DNA of 64,000 bases from Peromyscus leucopus. Lineage: Eukaryota; Chordata; Mammalia; Rodentia; Cricetidae. Numbering within the stretch: position 1 is the stretch's first letter; each line of letters opens with the position of its first letter. The stretch covers positions 70,649,942 to 70,713,941 of the forward strand of contig NC_051067.1 in NCBI RefSeq assembly GCF_004664715.2, given 5' to 3'. The notes beneath the pieces were generated by a model. That model was not told where the DNA came from, searched no databases, and was given only the letters and a program-made list of their open reading frames with translations. The position numbers were made by a program, and so were the translations under genes. Positions 1 to 9,682 of the stretch are shown piece by piece.

Positions 1-79
1 CTGCCACATTAAAGAAATACTTCTAGAATAAAGATGAAGGCAGAGAGGCAGAGGGGCTCTGTTGGATTTTTTTTCTTGT

Positions 80-153
80 GCTGGGGTATAATCCAGGATT
101 TTGTGTACACACTAAGCAAATATTTTAACCACTAAGCTATGCTCTCTACCCCA
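80..153 (-). repeat. ID-type (tRNA-derived) SINE, antisense
   Basis: The plus strand reads as the reverse complement of a tRNA-derived ID SINE: gctggggta at the start, then actaagcaaat, then accactaagctatgctctctacccc. The B-box and A-box remnants are recognisable but diverged, so it is an old copy. Confidence 0.6.
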
Positions 154-175
154 AATCTTTTGATTTTTTTCCTGT

Positions 176-335
176 TGTTGTTGTTTGTTTGTTTGTTTGT
201 TTGTGACAAGGTCTCACTCTGTAGTCCTAGCTGGCCTAGAATTCACTATATAGACTAGGTTGGCCTTGAATTTACAGACATCTACCTGTCTCTACCTCAC
301 AAGTGCTGGAATTAAAGGTGTGTCTGTCTCATCAG
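176..335 (-). repeat. B1 SINE, antisense, with (GTTT)n tail
   Basis: Antisense B1. It starts with the tail repeat (GTTT)n, then gacaaggtctcactctgtag, gactaggttggccttgaa and agtgctggaattaaaggtgtg. This is the 7SL-derived B1 consensus read backwards. It abuts the antisense ID element upstream. Confidence 0.85.
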
Positions 336-447
336 TCTGGGCCAAAGCACATCACACAGAAGTCCAAGAGGTGAAAACTCTTAGTGGGAAGGATGGGTGA
401 GATGGAGTCAGAAGAAGCTGCAGCAACCCGTGAGACTGAAAAGAGAG

Positions 448-660
448 GTCGGAGACGACTTAGCTCAGTTAGCAGAGTGCTTGCCCAGCATGCCTGAAGC
501 GCCTGGTTCGATTCCCAGCCCCATCCAAGTGGAGCGGAACAGCACGTGCCTGTAATACCAGCACAGGGAAGGGACACACAAGAGGATCTGCAATTCAAGG
601 TCATCTTCAGCTACATATCAAGTTCAAGGCCAACGTGGGCTACAACAGACCCCGTCACAA
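448..660 (+). repeat. B4-type SINE (ID fused to B1), sense
   Basis: An ID-like head (acttagctcagttagcagag, gcctggttcgattcccagc) runs straight into a B1-like body (cacgtgcctgtaataccagc, agttcaaggccaacgtgggc). The ID-then-B1 order is that of the rodent B4 family. Confidence 0.75.
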
Positions 661-1075
661 GGTGGGAGGGGACATAACAACAGGACTTAGTGTAGTCGTC
701 TGTGCACTATGTAAAACCAGCCGGACTTTTATCACTAAGAGCAGCGGCTATAAGAATTATGCAAGGGTTCCAGACGAGGGAATGGGATGAGATGTTCATA
801 TTTGTGCCTCTGAAAGATCATCCTGGCGGCATTGTAGAGAACAGATTGGCAGGAGGAAGACCAAAAGGAGGAAAGCCAATTTGGAAGAAGTTTTTGCAAT
901 AATCTAGAAAAGAAATGTTGTCTGAGGGCTGTTGCAGTGGGTATAAGGAGCAGAGCGGTTTCAGAAAGAATTGGAATTGCCGGGTGTGGTGGGACGCTCA
1001 ACTGTCGTCTCATCGTTCAGAAGTGCAGGGTCAGCCCGAGCAACAGGGAGAGACCTCCGCTTCCAACAGCACAGA

Positions 1076-1148
1076 GCTGAGAGTGTAGTTCAGCGGTGGA
1101 GCATTTACCTGGAATCTGTGAGGCTCTGGGTTTGACTCCCAGAATGAG
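1076..1148 (+). repeat. ID-type SINE, sense
   Basis: A tRNA-like A box (gagtgtagttcagcggtgga) and B box (ctgggtttgactcccag) are both present. The preceding 80 bases (about 975-1070) loosely resemble a worn B1 and are not called separately. Confidence 0.55.
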
Positions 1149-1774
1149 AAAGGAGGAGAGAGAGAGAGAAGTTGGAGGAGTAATAGCCTATCTCAGGATG
1201 GAATGAGGAATGGAGAGATGAGGGTGAGAGAGAGGTTGATGATGGTGCCAATCATGGAGAGAGAATTAAAAAAAGAAAGAGCAGTTTTAAAGGAGAAATA
1301 TGATGGGCCGTGGAACAGCCAAGTGAAGCCAGAAGGAGTTGGAAAAACTGGGCCTACAGACAACTCTTCCCTGGAGGGAAAAGACGACAGTGCAGATGAT
1401 TCTCGAGCCTGTAACTGTGGATTATGCAGGGAGAGTGTGAAGAACAAGCACAGTGATATTCGGGGGCTAGCTTCCATCTCGGCGGCTAGGGGAGGCCTCG
1501 TTTGTAGCATTTGCTGGTGTCTGTGGTGTAAACACCCGCACCAGTTTCAAGTCACCAACTTGTCATCGCTGAACACGGAGTTGTGAAGGGGTGTGCCCAG
1601 TTGGGCCTCGGGAGCTTCTGCGAGCTGGCTCCAGCTCACCACCAAACACAAGAACGCCTCGAACACAATCTGACCACGAGTTCTTAGTGAATGGACAGAA
1701 CAAAAGAAGTGAAAGAAGACGCCATCACAGGAACTGGAGGAAGAAAGGGTAGGAGAGGTTTAGTAGATGCCTGG

Positions 1775-2110
1775 GGGGGGGGGCGCGTAAAACATGGTTA
1801 CTGTGAAAGCAAGAGGATCTGAGTTCAAATCTCCAGCACCCAGATAAAGGCAGTGCATGTCTGTAACCCAGCACTCAGGACAAAGATGCATTTATCACAG
1901 GTGCTCCCTGGACAGCCTGAAACACTGCACTTTAGTTTCACTAAGAGAATTTACCTATCTCTTAAAAAGAAAAAGATAGAGAACAGAGGAAAACACCCAG
2001 CAATGTCTTCTTGTCTCTGTATGCATACACACAGGCCCATGCACCCCATACACAAGCACACACACCACAAAAACATGCTATGTACACACAGAAAAAAGGT
2101 GTATAAGGAA
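1775..2110 (+). repeat. B3-type SINE, sense
   Basis: Sense tRNA-derived SINE of the B2/B3 superfamily. It shows gaggatctgagttcaaatc, ccagcacccagataaag, gcagtgcatgtctgtaaccc and a terminal section with alternating CA-rich sequence. It contains an internal G run near 1771-1781. Confidence 0.65.
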
Positions 2111-2359
2111 AGGAGTGGTAAATTCTCATTTCACCTCTGGAGATAAGTTTTTTTTTTAAGTGCATTGGATTTAGTATCTAAGAGTCATTCACACCCTTGA
2201 CAAGATCCATTTCAAATGGGGTGGCAAGAATATACGACATAGGATATTGGGTGTAGATGTAAATGTGAAATCACACGTTGAAAGCCACTGGTGTAGAGTA
2301 GAACTGAACTCTATTTCCCAACAGAAAATCAAATGGTATGAATTGTCTTTGTTTTTTAT

Positions 2360-2512
2360 TTTATCTATATATTTATTATACGCACCATGGTGCATGTGTG
2401 GAGGTCAGAAAACAACTTGCAAAAGTCCTTACAGCATGTGGATTCAGATATTGAACTCGGGTCATCAAGTTTGACAATAAGCACCTTTACCCACTAAGGT
2501 ATCTCATTGGCC
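2360..2512 (-). repeat. B2/B3-type SINE, antisense
   Basis: Antisense copy. It shows gtggaggtcagaaaacaactt, attgaactcgggtcatcaag and cctttacccactaaggtatc, the reverse of the tRNA-like head of this superfamily. The same family occurs in sense at 6068-6220. Confidence 0.7.
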
Positions 2513-3547
2513 CAAGCTGTACCAATTTGCAAAACTGGCATACCACCATCCCTTTTTCCCCTCCACTGTACGCCCCATATACACATAAATGCATGGTTTC
2601 TGTTCTTCTGTGGTATCATTTCCATAGGCACCATGGAGTGGATAGGTTGAGTGCTGGATTGTGCTATTGTCAACTCAGATAACTACAGGTCCGTCCCAGG
2701 ATGCCCTTCCCTCTGTGCTTAATGTTAGAATTGATCAAAAAAAATTATTATCACCTGGAACTTGAAAGGTAGACATGAAGCAACAGCAATTACCGTCGAG
2801 GGTCTACAGTCAGACATGGGAGACAATCTCAGGTGCTTGGTGGCCCCAACTGATCAACATTCTCTTTCACTATGCGTCCAGCTACTCTTCCCAACCATCA
2901 GATGTCCAACTAACAAGCAAACCATCAGAAGCCATAGAGCAGCCCCACAGAGGCAATAGCAGCCCAAAGACGTTTCAGAGGTCTCTCCACTGCAGGTTCT
3001 GAGTAGTACATAACGTCAAGGATTTCTCTGCAGCAACAACTGGTCTACCCATCCCAGACCTCACACAGACTGGATGGACAGTGTATCTCTTTTGAATCTT
3101 TATGGCAGATCTTCACTTCTGGTTCCTCTTACATTTGTGCAATGTCTCTAGTCTCTCATTTCCCTAACACTTCTCAAGATTCTGCTTCCCTGCTTCCCTT
3201 ATTGATCCTACTGTTGGCACTGGTTGTGAAGTACAACCAGGACAAAATCTAAAATATATGAGTGTGGTTTGGGAATTGGAGAGAGGCTGGAGAAGCAGCA
3301 AGGACACTATTAGTAAAAGGTTTTATATATATTTTTTATCTATCTATATATCTATAGATATAGATATACAACATATCATTAGCACAGTCCAGAAAGTGAA
3401 AGTCTTACTGTAATCTGAAAACAATTATTTCTATTCTACAACTCAGAAATGGGTGAAGAAATGTCATGGTTGGTAATGTGGATAATAGTAAATACACCTA
3501 GTGAATTTTTGGAGTGTGCTACAGTGATTTCCAAGTAAAATACTGAA
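2513..3547. other. Unique intergenic DNA, no gene seen
   Basis: I see no SINE signature, no long reading frame with protein-like composition and no RNA gene in this stretch. A short (TATC/ATAG) palindromic tract lies at about 3326-3368. The open frames near 2760-3000 have no recognisable domain and are probably chance. Confidence 0.5.
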
Positions 3548-3652
3548 AGCAAGATGGTGAATGTCTGAAATCTTAGCTATTTGGGAGATTGAGGCAGAAG
3601 ATGATGAATTAGAGACCTACATGGGCTACATAAAGGAGTTCAAGGCCAGCGT
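3548..3652 (+). repeat. Old B1-like fragment, sense
   Basis: Diverged B1 signatures: gatggtgaatgtctgaaatc, agattgaggcagaag and gagttcaaggccagcg. It is immediately followed by the RMER1-like repeat. Confidence 0.45.
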
Positions 3653-4001
3653 ATTAGTTACTTCTCTGTTGCTGTGATGAAGTCCATGAGCAAAAGCAAC
3701 TTGGGGAGGAAAGGGTTCTTTGGTCTTACAGCTTATAGTCGGTCATGAAGGGAAATCAAGGCAGGAACTCAAGGCAGAAACCTGGAAGCAGGAATTGAAG
3801 CAGAGGCTAGGCGGGAATGCTGATTACTGGCTTGCTCCCATGGCTTGCCCTGTTTGCTTTCTTATATACCCCAGGACCACCTGCCCAGGGACCTTTTAAT
3901 GAGATGGCAGTGTACAGGCCCTTCCATATTAATTAATTAATCATCAGTCAAGAAAACGTCTCACAGGCTTGCCTATAGGCCAGTCAGATGAAGATGGCTG
4001 C
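3653..4001 (+). repeat. RMER1-like rodent repeat, 5' part of a split copy
   Basis: I recognise the common rodent medium-reiterated sequence that begins near ttactt-ctctgttgctgtgat and continues through gcaacttggggaggaaaggg, gcaggaactcaaggcag and caggaccacctgcccagg. The copy stops abruptly at the LTR (4002) and resumes at 5385. The RMER1 family name is from memory. Confidence 0.7.
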
Positions 4002-4380
4002 TGTGGGATGTTCTGTATGTTAAATATGTTGCTCTGACTGGTTAATAAATAAAACACTGATTGGCCAGTAGCCAGGCAGGAAGTATAGGCGGGACAAGGA
4101 GAGAGGAGAATTCTGGGAAGTGGAAGGCTGAGTCAGGGAGACGCTGCCAGCCACCACCATGATACCGGTAAGCCACAAGCTGCATGGCAACTTATAGACT
4201 AATAGATATGGGTTAATTTAAGATACAGGAACTAGATAACAAGAAGCCTGCCACGGCCATACAGTTTGTAAGCAATATAAGTCTCTGTGTGTTTACTTGG
4301 TTGGGTCTGAGGGGCTTTGGGACTGGCGGGTGAGAGAGATTTGTCCTAACTGTGGGCCAGGCAGGAAAACTCTAGCTACA
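4002..4380 (+). mobile_element. Solo LTR of a mys/MYSERV-like ERV
   Basis: A 379-base unit starts TGTGGGATG and ends GCTACA, so it has the TG...CA ends of a retroviral LTR. A polyadenylation signal (aataaataaaac) lies near 4045. No internal retroviral sequence follows, so it is a solo LTR. Composition and motifs (gattggccagtagccaggca, taagcctgt-type 3' end) resemble the mys elements of cricetid rodents. A clean 6-base target duplication is not visible. It sits inside the RMER1-like repeat and is therefore younger than it. Confidence 0.65.
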
Positions 4381-5374
4381 GGTGGTTTTTCTTTTCTTTT
4401 CTTTTTTTTCTTAATTAAATCTATTTATTTATTTTACACCCCAACTGCAGTTTCCTCTCCCTTCTCTCCTCCCACCCCCTCCCCCAGCTTCCCTCCACCC
4501 TCCCCCAGCTCCCCTCCACCCTCCCCAGCTCCCCTCCACCCTCCCCAATTCCCCTCCACCCTCCCCTAGCTCCCTCCACCCTCCCCAGGTCCCCTCCACC
4601 CTCCCCCAGCTCCCCTCCACCCTCCCCAGCTCCCCTCCACCCTCCCCAGCTCCCCTCCACCCTCCCCCAGCTCCCTCCACCCTCCCCAGCTCCCCTCCAC
4701 CCTCCCCCAGCTCCCCTCCACCCTCCCCAGATCCCCTCCACCCTCCCCAGCTCCCCTCCACCCTCCCCAGATCCCCTCCACCCTCCCCAGATCCCCTCCA
4801 CCCTCCCCAGATCCCCTCCACCCTCCCCAGATCCCCTCCACCCTCTCCTCTATCCACTCTTCCTCAGTTTACAAGGCATATCAAGTTGAAATAGGACTAA
4901 GCATCTCCCCTTGTAGTAAGGCTGGGCAAGGCGACCCAGTATGAGGAATAGGTTCCCAAAAGCCATCAGAAGTGTTAGGGACAGCCCCTGCTCCCACTGT
5001 TAGGAGTCCCACAAGTAGACCAGGCTACACAACTGTCACATACATGCGGAGGGTCTAGATCGGTCCTACGCAGGCTCCCTGGTTGCTGATTCAGACTCTG
5101 TGAGTCCCTATGAGCCCAGGTGAGTTGATTCTGTGTGTTTTCTTGTGGTGTCTTGACCCCTCTGACTCGAACGATCCTTCCTCCCCCTCTTCTGCAGGAT
5201 TCCCTGAGCTCTGCCTAATGTTTGGCTGTGGGTCTCTGCACCTGTTTCCATCGGTTGCCGGATGAAGCCTCTCTGATGACAACTGGGCTAGGCACCAGTC
5301 TATGAGTCAGAATATTGTTAGGCACCATTATGTTGACTTTTTTTTTTTCCTCCAGTCGTGTTTGGTTTTTATGG
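4381..5374 (-). mobile_element. L1 3'-end fragment, antisense, inserted beside the LTR
   Basis: On the plus strand the order is T-rich tract (reverse of a poly(A) tail), then aattaaatctatttatttat, then a C-rich tract, then a unique part with taatgtttggctgtgggtctc and gatgacaactgggctaggca. I recognise this as the reverse complement of a rodent L1 3' region with its purine-rich 3' UTR tract. A direct repeat of about 10 bases (aggtggtttt) at 4380-4389 and 5375-5384 fits a target-site duplication. The L1 therefore landed at the LTR/repeat junction. Confidence 0.6.
4487..4846. repeat. 20-bp minisatellite, about 18 copies, G-rich on minus strand
   Basis: Tandem units of about 20 bases (agctcccctccaccctcccc and close variants such as agatcccctcc...). 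The minus strand therefore carries repeated runs of GGGG, GGG and GG that could form G-quadruplexes. It appears to have grown out of the polypurine tract of the antisense L1 3' UTR. All long reading frames here (glycine/glutamate/tryptophan-rich) are artefacts of the repeat. Confidence 0.95.
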
Positions 5375-5384
5375 AGGTGGTTTT

Positions 5385-5482
5385 CCAGCTGAGGTTTCTC
5401 TTTTCCCAGATGACTCTAACTTGTGTCAAACTGACAAAACAAAAAACAAACAAACAAACAAACAAAAAAACTAACACTAGGC
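5385..5482 (+). repeat. RMER1-like repeat, 3' part of the split copy
   Basis: Continues the element interrupted at 4001. It shows cagctgaggtttctcttttcc, then agatgactctaacttgtgtc, then aaactgac, ending in (CAAA)n. Together with 3653-4001 it makes one old repeat broken by two later insertions. Confidence 0.7.
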
Positions 5483-5576
5483 AAACTTAGGTTGGCCCTA
5501 TATCAAAATACAAAATTTTTTAAAAGTGTAAGCTAGTGCTTGCCTAGTGCTCACAAGGCCCTGGGGTCACTTCCTG

Positions 5577-5579
<3 letters not shown>

Positions 5580-5630
<51 letters not shown>
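5580..5630. repeat. (CA)n microsatellite
   Basis: An uninterrupted CA dinucleotide run of about 25 units. It follows a short piece resembling an ID head (gcttgcctagtgctcacaagg). Confidence 0.95.
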
Positions 5631-5632
<2 letters not shown>

Positions 5633-5837
5633 AAAGCATCCTTCAGCTCGTCCTGGATGAGGTGATAAAGTACTAGAAGAAAGACTGAAGAGGGAGCTGT
5701 ATTTGAGGAGCAGAGTTTAGAAGAACCTGTTAAACAGGAGGAGTAAGTTCATGATCTACTGTAGGACACAGGGAACACGGTTAATAACAGTGTACTGGGA
5801 AAGTTGCTAACCTTGATTTGCAGTGTTCTCAGAAGTC

Positions 5838-5990
5838 GGTATGGCACAAAAGTCCACAACTGTAATCTAAGCACTGGGGAAGCAGAGGCTGGAGAATCAT
5901 AGTAAAGTCAAGGCCAAACTAGTCTTTGCAGTGAGCTCCAGCCCACCACGGTTATATAACAAGACTCTGCCTGGAAACAAGAGAAGAAAG
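5838..5990 (+). repeat. Old B1 SINE, sense
   Basis: Diverged B1 signatures in order: caactgtaatctaagcactg, aagcagaggctggagaatca, agtcaaggccaaactagtc and aagactctgcctgg. Confidence 0.65.
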
Positions 5991-6067
5991 AAAACGGAGT
6001 ATCTGTGAGATAATGCATACGCAGTGACTCCATGTACTGTCTTCACAACCTACAATTATTTCAAAAC

Positions 6068-6220
6068 CTGAGATGATGAGATAGCTCAGCAGGGAAGAGT
6101 TTGCCTTGAAGCCTGAGGACCCCAGTTCTATCCACAGGACCCACATAGACGAAGGAGAGAACTGACTCAGATTATCCTCTGACCTCCGTGTATAAATAAA
6201 TGTGATAAACTTTTTGAAAA
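6068..6220 (+). repeat. B2/B3-type SINE, sense
   Basis: tRNA-like head (gagatagctcagcagggaag, ccagttctatccacaggacc), then the tail part aactgactcagattatcctc and tgacctccgtgtataaataa. Confidence 0.75.
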
Positions 6221-6347
6221 AAAGAAGTCCTACATAATATTTACAGTCTATCCTACTTATGCACAGGTTCTGCCTCTTCAGTTTCTGCCAATTAGGTTTA
6301 AAAAACTCTAAATAAACAACAACAAAAACAAAAAACAGCAAAGCAGA

Positions 6348-6465
6348 GAGTGGCCTTTAATCCCAGAAGGGACAGGTGGATCCCTGTGACTCCAAGGCCA
6401 GCCTGGCCTACATATCTATTCCAGGATAGCCAGAGTTACACAGTGAGACCTTGTTTGTTCCCAGT
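6348..6465 (+). repeat. B1 SINE, sense, 5'-truncated
   Basis: The B1 body runs from gtggcctttaatcccag through gtggatccctgtgactccaa, ggccagcctggcctacatat and acagtgagaccttgtttg. Confidence 0.8.
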
Positions 6466-6879
6466 ACCCATGTTAAACAACTCACAACCACCTGTAACTC
6501 CAGTTCTGGAGGATCTGACGCGCTTTTCTGGTTTTCTTGGGTACCTGCATGCACATGGTACACATAAACTCATGCAGACACATGCAAATACACGTGATAA
6601 AATAATTGTCTTTTAAAGAAAAAAATTGCTTGGTGCCATACATGTATAATTTTTCTTTCATGTCATTATTTTCTAAACAATACAATTAAAAAGAAATACA
6701 ATACAAAAAAGAAAACAACCTACTTGCATAGCATTTCCATTATATTAGTTATGATACACAATCTAGAGTACATCCATGGAAGGACATGTATGTTACATGC
6801 AAATACATAGCTGTATATGAAGGACTTGAGTATCTGCAGATGTTGGTATCTATGTGGGTCCTGGAGCCAATCCCTTCGT

Positions 6880-7065
6880 GGTTTTTGTTTTGTTTGTTGT
6901 TTGGTTGTTGTTGTTCTGTTTTTCGAGGGGCTCCCTAATAATACATGGTGGCCACGCTAGGGAAAATAGGCTTGAACTTCTGATCCTCCTGCCTCTACCT
7001 CCAAAACGGTGTCAAAGACAGTGCTCCTGCAACTGCCGGATGCATTCCCTCCACTCCGTCTTGGG
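6880..7065 (-). repeat. Possible worn antisense B1
   Basis: A T/G-rich tail (ttgttttgtttgttgtttgg) is followed by weak antisense B1 traces (cttgaacttctgatcctcct, cctctacctcc). Divergence is too high for a firm call. Confidence 0.35.
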
Positions 7066-7177
7066 AAGAACAAGACTCCTACAGGACAAAGCAACTGCCT
7101 TTCAACAGATCTAGGGGGGAAAAATGGAAAAGGCGGAATTCTGACAGGCAACTTCTGGAACAATCTATAGAGTACTT

Positions 7178-7325
7178 TTTTAAAAATTTTTATTTTATGT
7201 ATGCTGGTATTTTGCCTGCATGCATTTCTAGTTACTTGTGAGCTGCCATATGGTTGCTGGGAATTGAACCCGGGTCCTGTGGAAGAGCAGCCAATGGTCT
7301 TTACCGTTATACCATCTCACCTATA
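7178..7325 (-). repeat. B2 SINE, antisense
   Basis: Antisense B2: tttttatgtatgctggtattt, gtgagctgccatatggttgc, attgaacccgggtcctgtgg, ccgttataccatctcacc. Confidence 0.85.
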
Positions 7326-7542
7326 GAGTACTTTTAAGGAGTCCTGTAGGCCTGAACTTTTTTTTCCCTTTATTTTTATTTTGCATGCTAGAGTGTTTTG
7401 TCTGCATGTCTGCCTTGCATGCCTGGTGCCCTTGCCTGGCATTGCCTTTTAATAAAGATGTTGCCACTGTTGTTGTAACTATTTGTTTTCGGGAGCCATT
7501 ATATCTTTTATATAAACAAGAACAATAGAAAAATAAAGACTT

Positions 7543-7723
7543 GGCGCTGGAGAGATGGCTCGTCAGTTAAGAGCACTTGCTGCTCTTCCAGATGACTTGG
7601 GTTCAACTGTCAACACCCACATGGTGGCTTACAACTATCTGTAACTACAGTTTCAGGTGATCTAAAACCCTCTTCTGGTCCCCCACGAGCACTGTTCACA
7701 CATGGTGAATAGATAGACACTCA

Positions 7724-7770
<47 letters not shown>

Positions 7771-7800
7771 CACACACACACATGGGCACACACAGAATAA
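7543..7800 (+). repeat. B2 SINE, sense, with (CA)n tail
   Basis: Sense B2 head (gcgctggagagatggctcgt, taagagcacttgctgctctt) and body (cacatggtggcttacaacta, ccctcttctggtccccca). A CA repeat follows at about 7720-7790, then aataaaaa. Confidence 0.9.
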
Positions 7801-7997
7801 AAAATGAAAATACATAGGAAAAAAAAAGATACTCCAATGGATTCTGAGGACTGTTTCTCAGTTTCCACTTAGCAAGAGAAATGCAAACTGTTTCCTTCAC
7901 CTACTTTTAACCATTTACCATAAAATAGGATCAGTTTGGGTCCTGAGTTACAAATTTATTGAAGATGGCATTAATTCTCCCACTTATTGAAAACACT

Positions 7998-8154
7998 AGC
8001 CGGGCAATGGTGGCACACACTTTTAATCCCAGCACTTGGGAGGTAGAGGCAGGTGAATCACTGTGAGTTCAAGGCCAGCCTGGTCTACAAAGCAAGTTCC
8101 AGGACAGCTAGGACTGTTACACAGAAAAACCCTGTCTCAAAAAAAATCAAAAAA
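7998..8154 (+). repeat. Full-length B1 SINE, sense, with target-site duplication
   Basis: Complete B1 from agccgggcaatggtggcaca to the A-rich tail after ccctgtctc. The 9-base sequence gaaaacact flanks it on both sides (7989-7997 and 8155-8163), which marks a clean L1-style retrotransposition. Confidence 0.95.
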
Positions 8155-8167
8155 GAAAACACTGGAA

Positions 8168-8310
8168 GAGGCTGGAGAGATGGTTCACTGGTTAAGAGCA
8201 CTGGCTGCTCTTCCAGAGGTCCTGAGTTCAAGTCCCAGCAACTGTCTGGTGTCACACAAGCCATCTATAGTAGAATCTGAAGCCTTCTTCTGGAATAAAG
8301 GTGTGCATGC

Positions 8311-8354
<44 letters not shown>

Positions 8355-8396
8355 AATAAATAAAAAAATAAAAAAATAAATAAATAAATAAATCAC
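8168..8396 (+). repeat. B2 SINE, sense, with (GATA)n and (AAAT)n tail
   Basis: B2 head and body (ggctggagagatggttcact, ctggctgctcttccagaggt), then (GATA)n at about 8311-8351 and an AAAT-rich tail to 8394. Confidence 0.9.
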
Positions 8397-8399
8397 TGA

Positions 8400-8648
8400 C
8401 TGGGCAGTGATGGTGCACACCTTTGATCCCAGAACTTGGGAGGCAGAAGCAGGTGGATCTCTGTGAGTTTAAGGCGAACCTGGTCTACAGAGTGAGTTCC
8501 AGGACAGTCAAAGCTACACAGAGAAACCCTGTTTGGAAAACATTAAATAAAAGAAAGAAAGGAAGGAAGAGAGGGAGGGAGGGAGAGAGAGAGGAAAGAA
8601 GGAAGAAAGAAAGAAAGGAAGGAAGGAAGGAAGGAAGGAAGGAAGGAA

Positions 8649-8710
<62 letters not shown>

Positions 8711-8720
8711 AAAAGAGAAA
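8400..8720 (+). repeat. B1 SINE, sense, with GAAA/GGAA microsatellite tail
   Basis: B1 body (gggcagtgatggtgcacacc, ggcagaagcaggtggatctc, gtctacagagtgagttccag). An almost pure purine tract of GAAA, GGAA and GAGG units follows from about 8545 to 8715. Frames here encode only Lys/Arg/Glu or Phe/Leu/Ser repeats. Confidence 0.9.
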
Positions 8721-8785
8721 ACACTGGTATCTGCCATTGTAGACAAAAGAAGTTAAAAATCTAATCTAATGCAGAAACTTGGAAC

Positions 8786-8825
8786 GTAGCTCAGTTGGTA
8801 GAGTGCTTGCCTAACACGCATAAGG

Positions 8826-8864
<39 letters not shown>
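8786..8864 (+). repeat. ID SINE head followed by (CA)n
   Basis: The A-box region ggaacgtagctcagttggtag and gagtgcttgcctaacacgca is present. The element then breaks into a CA repeat of about 19 units. Confidence 0.75.
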
Positions 8865-8921
8865 GTAAGTTTTTTTTAAATATGTCTATCTAGTGCCGAA
8901 TATTACCTATGGGATTTTTTT

Positions 8922-9129
8922 AAACCTAGATTTGTTTTATTTTATGAATGAATTTTTGACCTGCACATATATACATATATCACCTGTGTGCTCGATGCTT
9001 CAGGGGTAAAAAAGAGGGCATGGGGTCCCTAGAGCTGGAGTTACAAATAGCTGTGAGCTGCCATGGGTGCTGGAAACTGAACCTGGTTCTTCTACAGCAG
9101 CAAAAGATGCTCATAACCTCTCCAGTCCC
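8922..9129 (-). repeat. B2 SINE, antisense
   Basis: Antisense B2 of moderate divergence: gagctggagttacaaatagc, tgtgagctgccatgggtgct, ctgaacctggttcttctaca, ataacctctccagtccc. Confidence 0.8.
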
Positions 9130-9484
9130 TACCTATGAGATTTTATGATTTGTGTTTGGTACTATTAACTCAGTTAGTAGTATTTGTTCACAAGGGAGTA
9201 AATAGCACATAAAAAGAGAAATTGATGTAAAAATAGCAAATTTATAAATTTTCTGCTCAAAAGAATAGAAAATAAATTTAAATGACAATTAAAGAGATTT
9301 TAAAACTGTCACTTTTCTATTGAGTTGAATATCATTTCTTATTAGTCATTTTGAAATTCTCATATTTATTTATTTCATAAAAGCTATCAAATACTTTAAT
9401 AGTGGGGCTATACCACAGTTTCTAATCAATGTATTTTATTTCTAAAAAATACATTCAGTTCATAACTCTACAGGCAAAATATGA

Positions 9485-9682
9485 AGATTTTCTCCCTTTT
9501 TGTATCCTAGGCTGGCCTCAAATTCACTATGACCTTGAGTTTCCGATTTTGCCTCCATCTCTGGGTGGGAAGGTTGGGATTATAGGCATACACACTGATT
9601 TCCTGTAGTCCTGGAATAAAACTCAAAAGTCCCTGTATGCCAGGCAAATGTTCCACCAACTGAGCTATATTTCCATCCCCTA
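9485..9682 (-). repeat. B4-type SINE (B1 plus ID), antisense; left edge of the SINE desert
   Basis: On the plus strand an antisense B1 half (ctaggctggcctcaaattca, ggttgggattataggcata) is followed by an antisense ID half (ccaggcaaatgttccaccaa, ctgagctatatttccatccc). It is the last confident SINE before about 53.26 kb. Confidence 0.75.

Noticed and set aside
4421..4857. Three long Gly/Glu/Trp-rich minus-strand frames
   Set aside because: All arise from the 20-bp minisatellite staying open in every frame; not genes.
8543..8764. Lys/Arg/Glu and Phe/Leu/Ser repeat frames
   Set aside because: Translation of the GAAA/GGAA microsatellite.
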